Shown here one piece after another: positions 1-9,141 of a stretch of DNA of 64,000 nucleotides. This stretch comes from Mycobacterium sp. 1100029.7 (GTDB lineage Bacteria; Actinomycetota; Actinomycetes; Mycobacteriales; Mycobacteriaceae), in the NCBI RefSeq assembly GCF_001665235.1, contig NZ_LZSC01000062.1, positions 1-64,000 on the forward strand. The letters run 5' to 3'. Position numbers and translations under genes: made by a program. Position 1 is the first letter of the stretch; each line of letters begins with the position of its first letter. The notes beneath the pieces were generated by a model. It was not told the DNA's origin and ran no database searches. It saw nothing but the letters and a program-made list of their open reading frames with translations.

Positions 1-2
1 AC

Positions 3-71
3 CACAGCCTGATCTCCCGGCTCTACACCGGCACCGGCGCGTTCGAGGTGGTCGGGCGGGTAACGCCGTGA
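3..71 (+). other. Open reading-frame tail of unknown origin at the left edge
   Basis: On the plus strand one frame is open from the window edge to a TGA at 69-71 and reads like an ordinary protein C-terminus (ending in FEVVGRVTP). It lies exactly where the minus-strand SecD linker loses its normal composition. It could be the 3' end of an inserted or misjoined gene. I do not recognise it and 22 codons is too short to be sure. Confidence 0.25.
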
Positions 72-544
72 CCTTCCTGGCCGGGCGCGGGCTGACCCGC
101 GGGCGGCGGCGCTCCCGGGGCGCCGGCGGGCGGTTGAGCCGGGGGTTTGGGTTCGGCTCCCTGGGCCGGCTCGGAGTTGAGCACCGGCCGGATGTACAAC
201 CGCGCGGTCTGCCCCAGATTGCGGGCCTCGTTGCCGTCGTTGCCGGGCACGGTGATCACCAGGTTGTCGCCGTCGACCACGACCTCAGAGCCGGACACTC
301 CCAGGCCGTTGACGCGTGCGCTGATGATCTGCTGCGCCTGCCCCAGCGCCTCCCGGCTCGGACGCGAGCCGTCGGGGGTGCGCGCGGTCAACGTGACGCG
401 GGTGCCGCCCTGCAGGTCGATGCCGAGCTTCGGGGCGGCGCGCTTGTCCCCGGTGAGAAACACCATCAGATACACGCCAACCAGCAGCAACAAGAAAACC
501 GATAGGTAGCGGGCAGGGTGCACCGGCGCCGAAGACGATGCCAC
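23..544 (-). CDS. secD: Protein translocase subunit SecD, 5' part only; frame closes in the linker
   Basis: SecD is the membrane subunit that works with SecF and YajC to drive late steps of Sec-dependent export. The visible 173 residues hold one N-terminal membrane segment (about residues 13-31), the start of the first periplasmic domain (GIDLQGG near residue 41, then ARVNGLGVSG) and a Pro/Ala/Gly-rich linker. Mycobacterial SecD is about 570 residues, so the rest of the periplasmic domain and the five C-terminal membrane helices should follow. Instead the frame reaches a TAG at 23-25, after an atypical tail (from about residue 158) that no longer looks like a SecD linker. The start is GTG at 544 with AAGGA just upstream. 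yajC lies upstream on the same strand. The break is probably a contig-edge artefact or an insertion, because secD is expected to be essential. Confidence 0.85.
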   Translation of the reverse strand: MASSSAPVHPARYLSVFLLLLVGVYLMVFLTGDKRAAPKLGIDLQGGTRVTLTARTPDGSRPSREALGQAQQIISARVNGLGVSGSEVVVDGDNLVITVPGNDGNEARNLGQTARLYIRPVLNSEPAQGAEPKPPAQPPAGAPGAPPPAGQPAPGQEGHGVTRPTTSNAPVPV

Positions 545-632
545 TTTCCTTATATCTCCTTGCGTATCGGTCTTTTACCCCCGAAGAGCCTACGTGTCCG
601 CGTCGGATAATCCGCCCATCGGACCGCGGCGG

Positions 633-986
633 TCACAGATCTTTGGGGACGCGGCTCTCGCCGGCAGGGCCCGGCGAATCGTCGGATTGCTCCAACTCGT
701 CGTCGTCGTCGAAGTCGTCGTCGTCCTCGGGCAGGATCCGGTCGCGGATGGCCAGCTTCATCCAGGTCGTCACGACGCCGGGGGCGATCTCGAGGTCGAC
801 GGTGTCGTCGGTGAGCGCGACCACGGTGGCCTCCATGCCCGAAGTGGTGTGCACCCGATCGCCCGGCTGCAACGACTCATGCAGGTCGATGGTGGCCTGC
901 ATCGCGCGCTTCTGGCGGCGCGACGCCAGGTACATGAACCCGCCCATGATGAGGAGGAACGGCAGGAACAAAACCAAACTTTCCAT
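633..986 (-). CDS. yajC: Preprotein translocase accessory subunit YajC
   Basis: This 117-residue protein has the YajC layout: one N-terminal membrane helix (about residues 3-20), a basic stretch (ASRRQKRAMQ), a small conserved domain with GDRVHTTSG and IAPGVVTTW, and a very acidic C-terminal tail (Asp/Glu run near residues 92-102). YajC associates with SecDF in the cytoplasmic membrane. It lies directly upstream of secD on the same strand with an 88-base gap, the usual yajC-secD-secF order. The divergent neighbour is gabT, and the 214 bases between them must hold both promoters. Confidence 0.95.
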   Translation of the reverse strand: MESLVLFLPFLLIMGGFMYLASRRQKRAMQATIDLHESLQPGDRVHTTSGMEATVVALTDDTVDLEIAPGVVTTWMKLAIRDRILPEDDDDFDDDDELEQSDDSPGPAGESRVPKDL

Positions 987-1200
987 CGAACGCGCCTGTC
1001 TTTCGCTTCGGTATTACTGGGTATTCATCAGGTCGGTGTGTGCACGTCCAGTCTGGCAGGCCGTCGGTCGCATCCGATCGGCACCTGCACAGACCGCCGG
1101 GGACGCCTGGTCGGGCGGAGTTCTCGGCAGGCGCCAAGACCCCTGGAACAGATACGCTTTCAGCGCGACGCGACCGGCGCGCCGCCGGGAGGAGGATGTT

Positions 1201-2541
1201 GTGGCCAGCCTCGAGCAGAGCCGCCACCTGGTTACCGAAATCCCGGGCCCGCTGTCGCTGGAACTGAACAAGCGCCGCAGCTCGGCGGTCTCGCACGGCG
1301 TAGGCATCACGCTGCCGGTGTTCGTGGCCCGCGCGGGCGGCGGCATCGTCGAGGACGTCGACGGAAACCGGCTGATCGACCTGGGCTCCGGCATCGCCGT
1401 CACCACGATCGGCAACTCCTCGCCGCGGGTGGTGGATGCGGTGCGCGAGCAGGTCGAAGAGTTCACCCACACCTGTTTCATGGTGACGCCCTACGAGTCC
1501 TACGTCGCGGTCGCCGAAGAGCTGAACCGGATCACCCCGGGCTCCGGCGAGAAGCGTTCGGTGCTGTTCAACTCCGGGGCCGAGGCCGTCGAGAACGCCA
1601 TCAAGATCGCGCGCTCCTACACCCGCAAGACCGCCGTCGCGGCGTTCGACCACGCGTACCACGGCCGCACCAATATGACGATGGCGCTGACCGCCAAGTC
1701 CATGCCGTACAAGAGCGGCTTCGGTCCGTTCGCCCCCGAGATCTACCGGGCGCCGATGTCCTATCCGTACCGCGACGGCCTGCTCGACAAGGAGCTGGCC
1801 ACCGACGGCGAGCTGGCCGCGGCGCGGGCGATCAGCGTCTTCGAGAAGCAGATCGGCGCCGCCAACCTCGCCGCCGTCGTCATCGAACCGATCCAGGGCG
1901 AGGGCGGGTTCATCGTCCCGGCCGAGGGCTTCTTGCCCGCGCTGGTGGACTGGTGCCACCGCAACGACGTGGTGTTCATCGCCGACGAGGTGCAGAGCGG
2001 CTTCGCGCGCACCGGCGCGATGTTCGCCTGCGAGCACGAGGGCATCGAGCCCGACCTGATCTGTACCGCCAAGGGCATCGCCGGCGGTTTGCCGCTGTCG
2101 GCGGTGACCGGCCGGGCCGAGATCATGGACGCCCCGCACGTCAGCGGTCTGGGCGGCACCTTCGGCGGCAACCCGGTGGCCTGTGCCGCCGCCCTGGCCA
2201 GCATCGAGACCATCGAGAGCGACGGCCTGCTCGAGCGGGCCCGGCAGATCGAGCGACTGACCACCGACGTGCTGCTCAGAATGCAGGCCGGCGACGACCG
2301 GATCGGTGACGTGCGCGGACGCGGCGCCATGATCGCGATCGAACTGGTCAAATCGGGCACCAGCGAGCCCGACCCCGAGCTGACCAACAAGCTGGCCACC
2401 GCGGCCGGTGCCGCCGGAATCATCGTGCTGACCTGCGGCATGTTCGGCAACATCATCCGGCTGCTGCCGCCGTTGACCATCACCGACGAGCTGCTCACCG
2501 AGGGGCTGGACGTCCTACGTCTGCTGCTGGCCGACCTGTAG
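1201..2541 (+). CDS. gabT: 4-aminobutyrate aminotransferase
   Basis: PLP-dependent class-III aminotransferase of 446 residues that moves the amino group of GABA to 2-oxoglutarate, giving succinate semialdehyde and glutamate. Visible family features are the phosphate-binding NSGAEAVENAIK segment, HAYHGRTN, the cofactor Asp in IADEVQSGF (about D262), and the Schiff-base lysine in CTAKGIAGG (about K291). A longer open frame extends to 538, but the family N-terminus (VASLEQSRHLVTEIPGP) starts at GTG 1201, preceded by GGAGGA at about 1190. The upstream extension is low-complexity and antisense to yajC, so it was rejected. It matches M. tuberculosis gabT in position, next to yajC and car. Confidence 0.95.
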   Translation: MASLEQSRHLVTEIPGPLSLELNKRRSSAVSHGVGITLPVFVARAGGGIVEDVDGNRLIDLGSGIAVTTIGNSSPRVVDAVREQVEEFTHTCFMVTPYESYVAVAEELNRITPGSGEKRSVLFNSGAEAVENAIKIARSYTRKTAVAAFDHAYHGRTNMTMALTAKSMPYKSGFGPFAPEIYRAPMSYPYRDGLLDKELATDGELAAARAISVFEKQIGAANLAAVVIEPIQGEGGFIVPAEGFLPALVDWCHRNDVVFIADEVQSGFARTGAMFACEHEGIEPDLICTAKGIAGGLPLSAVTGRAEIMDAPHVSGLGGTFGGNPVACAAALASIETIESDGLLERARQIERLTTDVLLRMQAGDDRIGDVRGRGAMIAIELVKSGTSEPDPELTNKLATAAGAAGIIVLTCGMFGNIIRLLPPLTITDELLTEGLDVLRLLLADL

Positions 2542-2609
2542 CGTCTCCGCTCCCGAATCTTGGTGTGCGAACTCACACCCGTTATCGGCGTATCCTCGTT
2601 GAGGAATAC

Positions 2610-2626
2610 CGTTAGCAAAACTAACG
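2610..2626. promoter_or_regulatory. Perfect inverted repeat upstream of car (candidate operator)
   Basis: CGTTAG-CAAAA-CTAACG is a perfect 6-bp-arm palindrome with a 5-bp spacer, 70 bases before the car start codon. The spacing and dyad suit a dimeric helix-turn-helix repressor. No regulator gene is adjacent, so the binding protein is unknown. Confidence 0.45.
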
Positions 2627-2695
2627 TTGTTGTGGTCAGCGCAGTGTCGCGCAATCACAGCTCGAAATCTTCTCAGTTGTATTAGGAGAACTGTT

Positions 2696-5600
2696 ATGTC
2701 GACTCCCACTCAGGACGAGCGGCTCGAACGCCGCGTGGCGGAGCTATCCGCCAACGACCCACAGTTCGCCGCCGCCAAGACGGACCCGGCCGTCGCCGAG
2801 GCCCTCGAGCAGCCTGGACTTGGTCTTCCCCAGATCATCCAGACCGTGCTCGATGGTTACGCCGACCGCCCGGCCCTGGGGCAGCGCGTTGTGGAGTTCG
2901 TCAAAGACCCGACGACCGGGCGCACCTCTTTGGAGCTGGTCCCCCGCTTCGAGACCATTACCTACCGTCAGCTGGGCGAGCGCAGCGGCGCGCTGGCCCG
3001 CGCCCTGACCGCCGACGGTGTGCGGCCCGGTGACCGCGTCGCGGTGCTGGGCTTCAACAGCGTCGACTTCACCACGATCGACATCGCGCTGGCTCAGATC
3101 GCCGCGGTATCGGTCCCGCTGCAGACCAGCGCCGCGCTGGCGCAGCTGCAGCCGATCGTGGCCGAGACCGAACCGCGCGTGCTCGCGGCCAGCGTCAACC
3201 AGCTGCCCGACGCCGTCGAACTGATCCTGGCCGGCAACCCGCCGGCTCAACTGGTGGTCTTCGACTACCACCCCGAGGTCGACGACCAGCGCGAAGCGGT
3301 GGAGAACGCCCGCCAGCGGCTGGCCGACACCGCGGTGGTGGTCGAGTCGCTGGCCGAGGTGCTGCAGCGCGGCGCCGACCTGCCGGCCACACCGGTCGAG
3401 GCGACCGAGGAGAACCCCCTCGCCCTGCTGATCTACACCTCCGGCAGCACCGGCGCGCCCAAGGGCGCGATGTATCCGGCCGCCAACATCGGCAAGATGT
3501 GGTGCCGGTCCCGACGCAACTGGTTCGCGCCCAGCGCCGCCTCGATCACGCTCAACTTCATGCCGATGAGCCACGTGATGGGGCGCGGCGTCCTCTACGG
3601 GACCCTCGGCAACGGCGGCACCGCCTACTTCGCCGCCAAGAGCGACCTGTCGACGCTGCTGGAAGACCTCGAGCTGGTGCGGCCCACGGAGATGAACTTC
3701 GTGCCCCGCATCTGGGAGACGCTGTACGGCGAATTCCTGCGCCAGGTCGATCGTCGTGTCGCCGACGCCGGCGCCTCGGCCGACCGTGCGGCCATCGAAG
3801 CCGAGGTGCTCGACGAGCAGCGGCAGTACCAGCTGGGCGGCCGGTTCATCTTCGCGATGACGGGCTCGGCGCCGACCTCGCCGGAATTGAAGGCCTGGGT
3901 CGAGTCGCTGCTGCAGATGCACCTGCTGGACGGCTACGGCTCCACCGAAGCCGGCATGGTGCTGTTCGACGGCGAGATCCAGAGTCCGCCGGTCGTCGAT
4001 TACAAGCTGGCCGACGTTCCGGACCTGGGCTACTTCGCCACCGACCGGCCGCACCCGCGCGGTGAGCTGCTGCTCAAGACCGAGAACATGTTCCCCGGCT
4101 ACTACAAGCGGCCCGAGGTCACCGCCGGGGTGTTCGACGAGGACGGTTACTACCGGACCGGAGACGTGGTCGCCGAAGTGGCGCCCGGCAAGCTGGTCTA
4201 CGTCGACCGTCGCAACAACGTGCTCAAGCTGGCGCAGGGCGAGTTCGTCACCGTCGCCAAGCTGGAGGCGGCGTTCGGTAACAGCCCGCTGGTCCGGCAG
4301 ATCTACGTCTACGGCAACAGCGCGCATCCGTATCTGCTGGCCGTCGTGGTGCCCACCGAAGAAGCGTTGGCTCACAACGACATCGAGTCGCTCAAGCCGA
4401 AGATCGCCGACTCACTGCAGGACGTGGCCAAGGAAGCCGGCCTGCAGTCCTACGAGGTGCCACGCGACTTCATCATCGAGACAACGCCTTTCACGCTGGA
4501 GAACGGTCTGCTGACCGGCATCCGCAAGCTGGCATGGCCGAAGCTGAAGCAGCAGTACGGCGAGCGCCTCGAACAGCTCTACGCCGACCTGGCCGCAAGC
4601 CAGGCCAACGAGCTGAGCGAACTGCGCCGCAGCGGGGCCCAGGCCCCGGTGCTGCATACGGTCGGCCGGGCCGCCAGTGCGCTGCTGGGCAGTGCCGCCT
4701 CCGACCTGTCGCCGGACGCTCACTTCACCGATCTGGGCGGAGACTCGTTGTCGGCGTTGACATTCGGCAACCTACTGCACGAGATCTTCGACATCGACGT
4801 GCCGGTGGGCGTGATCGTCAGCCCGGCCAACGACCTGGCCGCGATCGCGGCTTACATCGAAGCCGAACGCCAGGGCACCAAGCGGCCCACCTTCGCCGCC
4901 GTGCATGGTCTTTCGAGCAAGGAAAGCGGCGTCGAGGTGCACGCCGCCGACCTGACGCTGGACAAGTTCCTCGACGCCCCGACGCTGGCGGCCGCACCGG
5001 AGCTGCCCGCCGCCAGTTCCGAGGTCCGCACCGTGCTGTTGACCGGCGCGACCGGCTTCCTGGGCCGTTACCTGGCCCTGGACTGGCTCGAGCGCATGGA
5101 TCTGGTCGACGGCAAGGTGATCGCCCTGGTTCGCGCCAAGGACGACGCCGCGGCCAGGGCCCGGCTGGACAAGACATTCGATAGTGGTGACCCCAAGCTG
5201 CTGGCGCACTACCAGAAGCTGGCCGCCGACCATCTCGAGGTCATCGCCGGCGACAAGGGCGAAGCCAACCTGGGTCTGGCGTCGCAGACCTGGCAGCGGC
5301 TGGCCGACACCGTCGACCTGATCGTCGACCCGGCCGCCCTGGTCAATCACGTGCTGCCCTACAGCGAGCTGTTCGGGCCGAACGCGTTGGGCACCGCCGA
5401 GCTGATCCGCATCGCGCTGACCACCAAGAAGAAGCCGTACACCTACGTGTCGACGATCGGGGTGGGCGACCAGATCAAGCCCGGACAGTTCACCGAGGAC
5501 GCCGACATCCGGCAGATCAGCGGTACCCGGCAGATCAACGACAGCTACGCCAACGGTTACGGCAACAGCAAGTGGGCCGGTGAGGTGCTGCTGCGCGAGG

Positions 5601-6217
5601 CCAACGACCTGTGCGGGTTGCCGGTGGCGGTGTTCCGCTGCGACATGATCCTGGCCGACACCAGTTACGCCGGTCAGCTCAACGTCCCGGACATGTTCAC
5701 CCGGATGATGCTGAGCCTGGTGGCCACCGGTATCGCGCCCGGCTCGTTCTACGAGCGCGACGCGGATGGCAACCGGCAACGTGCGCACTATGACGGGCTG
5801 CCGGTCGAGTTCATCGCCGAGGCGATCTCGACTTTGGGTGCGCAAAGCGCTGACGGGTTCCGCACCTACCACGTGATGAACCCGTACGACGACGGCATCG
5901 GCATGGACGAGTTCGTCGACTGGCTGATCGAGGGTGGCAACGCGATCCGGCGCATCGACGACTACGCCGAGTGGCTGGTGCGGTTCGAGGGTGCCCTGCG
6001 CGGGCTGCCCGAGAAGCAGCGCAACGCGTCGCTGTTGCCGCTGCTGCACAACTACCAGAAGCCGGAGCACCCGATCCGCGGCTCGATCGCACCGACAGAC
6101 CGGTTCCGTGCGGCCGTCCAGGAAGCCAAAGTTGGCCCCGACAAAGACATTCCGCACATCAGCGCGCCGATCATCAACCAGTACATCAGCAACTTGAAAC
6201 TGCTCGGGCTGCTGTAG
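2696..6217 (+). CDS. car: Carboxylic acid reductase (adenylation-carrier-reductase)
   Basis: A three-domain enzyme of 1173 residues that activates a carboxylic acid with ATP, loads it on a phosphopantetheine arm and reduces it to the aldehyde with NADPH. The adenylation domain has YTSGSTGAPKG near residue 247. The carrier domain has LGGDSLSAL with the phosphopantetheine serine at about S684. The reductase domain has the Rossmann motif TGATGFLG near residue 783 and YxxxK at about Y955/K959. The length matches characterised mycobacterial/Nocardia CARs and FadD9. ATG 2696 is chosen because AGGAGA lies just upstream (2683-2688) and MSTPTQDERLERR is the family N-terminus; the frame is open back to 2627. 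A phosphopantetheinyl transferase must be supplied from elsewhere. A strong terminator follows. Confidence 0.96.
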   Translation: MSTPTQDERLERRVAELSANDPQFAAAKTDPAVAEALEQPGLGLPQIIQTVLDGYADRPALGQRVVEFVKDPTTGRTSLELVPRFETITYRQLGERSGALARALTADGVRPGDRVAVLGFNSVDFTTIDIALAQIAAVSVPLQTSAALAQLQPIVAETEPRVLAASVNQLPDAVELILAGNPPAQLVVFDYHPEVDDQREAVENARQRLADTAVVVESLAEVLQRGADLPATPVEATEENPLALLIYTSGSTGAPKGAMYPAANIGKMWCRSRRNWFAPSAASITLNFMPMSHVMGRGVLYGTLGNGGTAYFAAKSDLSTLLEDLELVRPTEMNFVPRIWETLYGEFLRQVDRRVADAGASADRAAIEAEVLDEQRQYQLGGRFIFAMTGSAPTSPELKAWVESLLQMHLLDGYGSTEAGMVLFDGEIQSPPVVDYKLADVPDLGYFATDRPHPRGELLLKTENMFPGYYKRPEVTAGVFDEDGYYRTGDVVAEVAPGKLVYVDRRNNVLKLAQGEFVTVAKLEAAFGNSPLVRQIYVYGNSAHPYLLAVVVPTEEALAHNDIESLKPKIADSLQDVAKEAGLQSYEVPRDFIIETTPFTLENGLLTGIRKLAWPKLKQQYGERLEQLYADLAASQANELSELRRSGAQAPVLHTVGRAASALLGSAASDLSPDAHFTDLGGDSLSALTFGNLLHEIFDIDVPVGVIVSPANDLAAIAAYIEAERQGTKRPTFAAVHGLSSKESGVEVHAADLTLDKFLDAPTLAAAPELPAASSEVRTVLLTGATGFLGRYLALDWLERMDLVDGKVIALVRAKDDAAARARLDKTFDSGDPKLLAHYQKLAADHLEVIAGDKGEANLGLASQTWQRLADTVDLIVDPAALVNHVLPYSELFGPNALGTAELIRIALTTKKKPYTYVSTIGVGDQIKPGQFTEDADIRQISGTRQINDSYANGYGNSKWAGEVLLREANDLCGLPVAVFRCDMILADTSYAGQLNVPDMFTRMMLSLVATGIAPGSFYERDADGNRQRAHYDGLPVEFIAEAISTLGAQSADGFRTYHVMNPYDDGIGMDEFVDWLIEGGNAIRRIDDYAEWLVRFEGALRGLPEKQRNASLLPLLHNYQKPEHPIRGSIAPTDRFRAAVQEAKVGPDKDIPHISAPIINQYISNLKLLGLL

Positions 6218-6226
6218 GCACCACAC

Positions 6227-6264
6227 AAAAAATCGCCGGCCCAGTGACGGGCCGGCGATTTTTT
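6227..6264. terminator. Bidirectional rho-independent-type terminator
   Basis: A 16-bp perfect stem (AAAAAATCGCCGGCCC) with loop AGTGAC and complementary arm ending in TTTTTT lies 10 bases after the car stop and just before the stop of the convergent membrane-protein gene. The A and T tracts let it work in both directions. Strong intrinsic terminators like this are uncommon in mycobacteria. Confidence 0.9.
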
Positions 6265-6270
6265 GTTCGG

Positions 6271-6981
6271 TCAGCTCTGCGGATGCGGCCAGCGCTGGTA
6301 CGACGCCTTCTGTCCGGGCGCCGCTGCGGCCTTCTGCTTGCGCCAACCGCGGCGCTTCGGGTCCTCAGTCGACTCGTAGGGGTCGACCCGCGGCGTGGTC
6401 AACGCGTCGGGCTCCACCTCACGGTGCGGCTCCTCCAGCCCCGACATGTAGGCGGGCTCGGATGCGACAGGCGGCGCCGACCGCACTCGTGCGAGGGCTT
6501 CGACGTCGCTGGCCAACCGCACCGCCAGACGCGCCAGCGCGACGCCTCCGACGAAGACGATCAGCGTCCCCAGACCGGAGAAGTAGGCGATCTCCAGCGC
6601 GGCCCGCTTACGCTCGGTCGCGGCGATCGGATCCCCGGCAGACCCGATCCCCAACGCCGGCGCGAGTTGACTGCCGATCACAAACCAGACGCCGGCCAGA
6701 ACTGCCAGCCAGCCGCCCACGATCGCGGTGATCCGATTTCCGGAAAAGATCAGCAGCAGGCCACCCAGTACGGCCAGGCCCCCTGGCAATACCTCGAGCC
6801 AGCCACGGGCCGAGCTCCATGCCCAATCCCTGTCGGGCGTGTATGCGAAATTTAAATGCGGACCGATGAACGGAATCAGCGCACCCCAAACCCCCAGAAT
6901 GACCAGAACCAACCCGCACAACGCTCCGCGGGAGCGTGGCATCCACAACCTGCCTGGTCGGCCATCTTGCGCGTTACTCAT
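6271..6981 (-). CDS. Four-helix membrane protein of unknown function
   Basis: 236 residues with four predicted membrane segments (about residues 20-38, 66-82, 88-108 and 133-155), followed by a roughly 75-residue Arg/Glu/Pro-rich cytoplasmic tail ending in a basic patch (RRGWRKQK). No enzymatic motif is visible. ATG 6981 is preferred, with GAGGAG upstream; an in-frame GTG lies three bases earlier. The gene converges on car and shares its terminator. In M. tuberculosis, as I recall, a PE_PGRS gene occupies this place, so this block differs between species. Confidence 0.75.
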   Translation of the reverse strand: MSNAQDGRPGRLWMPRSRGALCGLVLVILGVWGALIPFIGPHLNFAYTPDRDWAWSSARGWLEVLPGGLAVLGGLLLIFSGNRITAIVGGWLAVLAGVWFVIGSQLAPALGIGSAGDPIAATERKRAALEIAYFSGLGTLIVFVGGVALARLAVRLASDVEALARVRSAPPVASEPAYMSGLEEPHREVEPDALTTPRVDPYESTEDPKRRGWRKQKAAAAPGQKASYQRWPHPQS

Positions 6982-7096
6982 CACATCTCCTCTTCGACGC
7001 CGGGCTACTTCAGCACCGCGTGGATACCCTGCGGTAAACGGTTGTAACCTGCGGCGGCCCGGGAGGCCGTGCCTGGTGTGGCGAATGTTTCCGGTG

Positions 7097-7483
7097 TTAC
7101 GACGTGAGACCGAGAATCAGCAGGACGACGGCGATCAGCGGAAATGTGCCCTGCGTCACCGCGGCCCGGGCCTTGTCCCGGGCCGACGCCAGCAGTATCA
7201 CCGCGGCCGCCGCCATCGATCCGATCCCGGCGAAGATCAGCGCGGCGCCGACCGACCGATGGCCCGTCGCCACCGCGGCGATCCCGATCCCGCCGACAAT
7301 CGCCAGGAAGAGGTTGTAGAAGCCCTGGTTGAACGCGAGCAGCCTGGTCGTCTCGGCCTCTTCGGGCGTGGTGCCGAAGGTGGCGCGGGTGCGCGGTGAA
7401 GTCCAGGTCAGCGACTCCATCGTGAAGATGTAGACGTGCAACAGCGCCGCCAGCGCGGCGAAGATCAATGCGGCGGTGATCAT
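7097..7483 (-). CDS. DUF1304 family membrane protein
   Basis: 128 residues with four hydrophobic helices and the DUF1304 signature: an N-terminal helix running into HVYIFTMESLTW, then TTRLLAFNQGFYNLFLA. The function of the family is unknown; it is a small integral membrane protein. It lies 18 bases downstream of the ruvB stop codon on the same strand, so it may be read through from the ruv operon. Confidence 0.85.
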   Translation of the reverse strand: MITAALIFAALAALLHVYIFTMESLTWTSPRTRATFGTTPEEAETTRLLAFNQGFYNLFLAIVGGIGIAAVATGHRSVGAALIFAGIGSMAAAAVILLASARDKARAAVTQGTFPLIAVVLLILGLTS

Positions 7484-7501
7484 GGTGCCTCCTGCCTCCG
7501 A

Positions 7502-8554
7502 CTAGTCGAACAGCCCTGGTTGGGCCAGCCCGGTCACCCCGGCCGGTGGTGTCATCCCCAGATGCGTCCAGGCCTGCGCGGTGGCGACCCGGCCGCGCGG
7601 CGTACGCGCGACCATGCCCGCGCGAACCAGGAAAGGCTCGCAGACCTCTTCGACGGTGGTCGCTTCTTCCCCCACTGCCACCGCGAGCGTCGACACCCCG
7701 ACCGGACCGCCGCCGAAGCTGCGGGTCAGCGCGGAGAGCACCGCGCGGTCCAGCCGGTCGAGGCCGAGTTCGTCGACGTCGTAGACCTCCAGGGCCTGCT
7801 TGGCGACGTCGCGGGTGATCACCCCGTCGGCGCGGACCTCGGCGAAGTCCCGCACCCGGCGCAGCAGGCGGTTGGCGATCCGCGGCGTCCCGCGCGAACG
7901 CCGGGCGATCTCGGCGCCCGCGTCGGCACCCAGCTCGATGCCCAGGATGCCGGCCGACCGGGCCAGCACCCGCTCCAGATCGGCCGGCTCGTAGAAGTCC
8001 ATGTGTGCGGTGAACCCGAACCGGTCGCGCAGCGGGCCGGTCAGGGCGCCGGACCGGGTGGTCGCACCGACCAGCGTGAACGGCGCCACTTCCAACGGAA
8101 TCGACGTTGCCCCAGGGCCTTTGCCCACCACGACGTCGACCCGGAAGTCTTCCATCGCGAGGTAGAGCATCTCCTCGGCGGGCCGGGCAATGCGATGGAT
8201 TTCGTCGATGAACAACACGTCGTGCTCGACCAGGTTGGACAGCATCGCGGCCAGGTCGCCGGCACGCTCGAGCGCGGGCCCCGAGGTCACCCGCAGCGAG
8301 GACCCCAGTTCGGCGGCGATGATCATGGCCAGCGACGTCTTGCCCAGCCCGGGCGGGCCGGACAGCAGGATGTGATCCGGTGTGCCGCCGCGGTTTTTGG
8401 CTCCCTCGAGGACCAGTTGCAACTGCTCGCGAACCCGCGCCTGGCCGATGAACTCGCGCAGCGAGCGCGGCCGCAGGCTGACGTCGATGTCACCCTCGCC
8501 GACGGTCAGCGCCGGCGACAGGTCGCGCTCGACGTAGTCGTCGTCTTCCGTCAT
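7502..8554 (-). CDS. ruvB: Holliday junction branch-migration ATPase RuvB
   Basis: Hexameric AAA+ motor that drives branch migration of Holliday junctions with RuvA. The 350 residues show Walker A (GPPGLGKTS), Walker B (DEIHR), the sensor region GATTRSGAL and the winged-helix C-terminus (PRGRVATAQAWTHLG). The length is typical. It overlaps ruvA by 4 bases (ATGA), giving a translationally coupled ruvC-ruvA-ruvB operon. Confidence 0.97.
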   Translation of the reverse strand: MTEDDDYVERDLSPALTVGEGDIDVSLRPRSLREFIGQARVREQLQLVLEGAKNRGGTPDHILLSGPPGLGKTSLAMIIAAELGSSLRVTSGPALERAGDLAAMLSNLVEHDVLFIDEIHRIARPAEEMLYLAMEDFRVDVVVGKGPGATSIPLEVAPFTLVGATTRSGALTGPLRDRFGFTAHMDFYEPADLERVLARSAGILGIELGADAGAEIARRSRGTPRIANRLLRRVRDFAEVRADGVITRDVAKQALEVYDVDELGLDRLDRAVLSALTRSFGGGPVGVSTLAVAVGEEATTVEEVCEPFLVRAGMVARTPRGRVATAQAWTHLGMTPPAGVTGLAQPGLFD

Positions 8555-9141
8555 TTGTTCTTCCCCAGCAGCGACAACGCTGACCGCAGTGCCGTCGACG
8601 TCGTCGCTTCCTCGTCGGCGGCGAGCACCTTGTCGGTGGCCTCCTCGGCTTGTTTGATCGCAAAGCCAAGTCCCACAAGGGCTTCCACCACCGGACCACG
8701 GACGCTATGACCATTCACCGCAACGCCGGCGGACGGCGAGACCGGACCGATCTTGTCGCGCAACTCCAGCACCATGCGCTCGGCGCCGCGCTTGCCGATG
8801 CCGGGCACCCGGGTCAGCGCGGCGACGTCACCGTCGGCCAGCGCCTGCCGTAATGCGTTGGCGTCGTACACCGCAAGGGTGGCCAGCGCGATCTTCGGGC
8901 CGACGCCTGACACGCCGAGCAAGGTGAGGAACAAGTCGCGCGCGTCCGCGTCGGGAAACCCGTACAGCGTCATGGAATCTTCACGGACGATCATCGCCGT
9001 GATCAGGCGGGCCTCGGCGCCGCGGCGCAGCGTCGCGAGCGTCGACGGGGCGGCCATCAGTTTGTAGCCCACCCCCGCCGCTTCGATCACCACATGATCC
9101 AGCGCCACGTCGAGCACCTCGCCGCGCACCGACGCGATCAT
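8551..9141 (-). CDS. ruvA: Holliday junction-binding protein RuvA
   Basis: 196-residue subunit that binds the four-way junction as a tetramer and loads RuvB. The N-terminal OB domain (IASVRGEVLDVALDHVVIEA) is followed by helix-hairpin-helix motifs (LLGVSGVGPKIAL and LTRVPGIGKRGAERM) and a C-terminal RuvB-binding domain. It overlaps both neighbours by 4 bases. Confidence 0.97.
   Translation of the reverse strand: MIASVRGEVLDVALDHVVIEAAGVGYKLMAAPSTLATLRRGAEARLITAMIVREDSMTLYGFPDADARDLFLTLLGVSGVGPKIALATLAVYDANALRQALADGDVAALTRVPGIGKRGAERMVLELRDKIGPVSPSAGVAVNGHSVRGPVVEALVGLGFAIKQAEEATDKVLAADEEATTSTALRSALSLLGKNK

Noticed and set aside
538..1200. Upstream extension of the gabT frame
   Set aside because: It is antisense to yajC and secD, low-complexity, and gabT homologues begin at the GTG 1201 with a good ribosome binding site.
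594..2309. Long plus-strand frame overlapping gabT
   Set aside because: It is the out-of-phase shadow of gabT in high-GC DNA, Arg/Gly-rich, with no domain.
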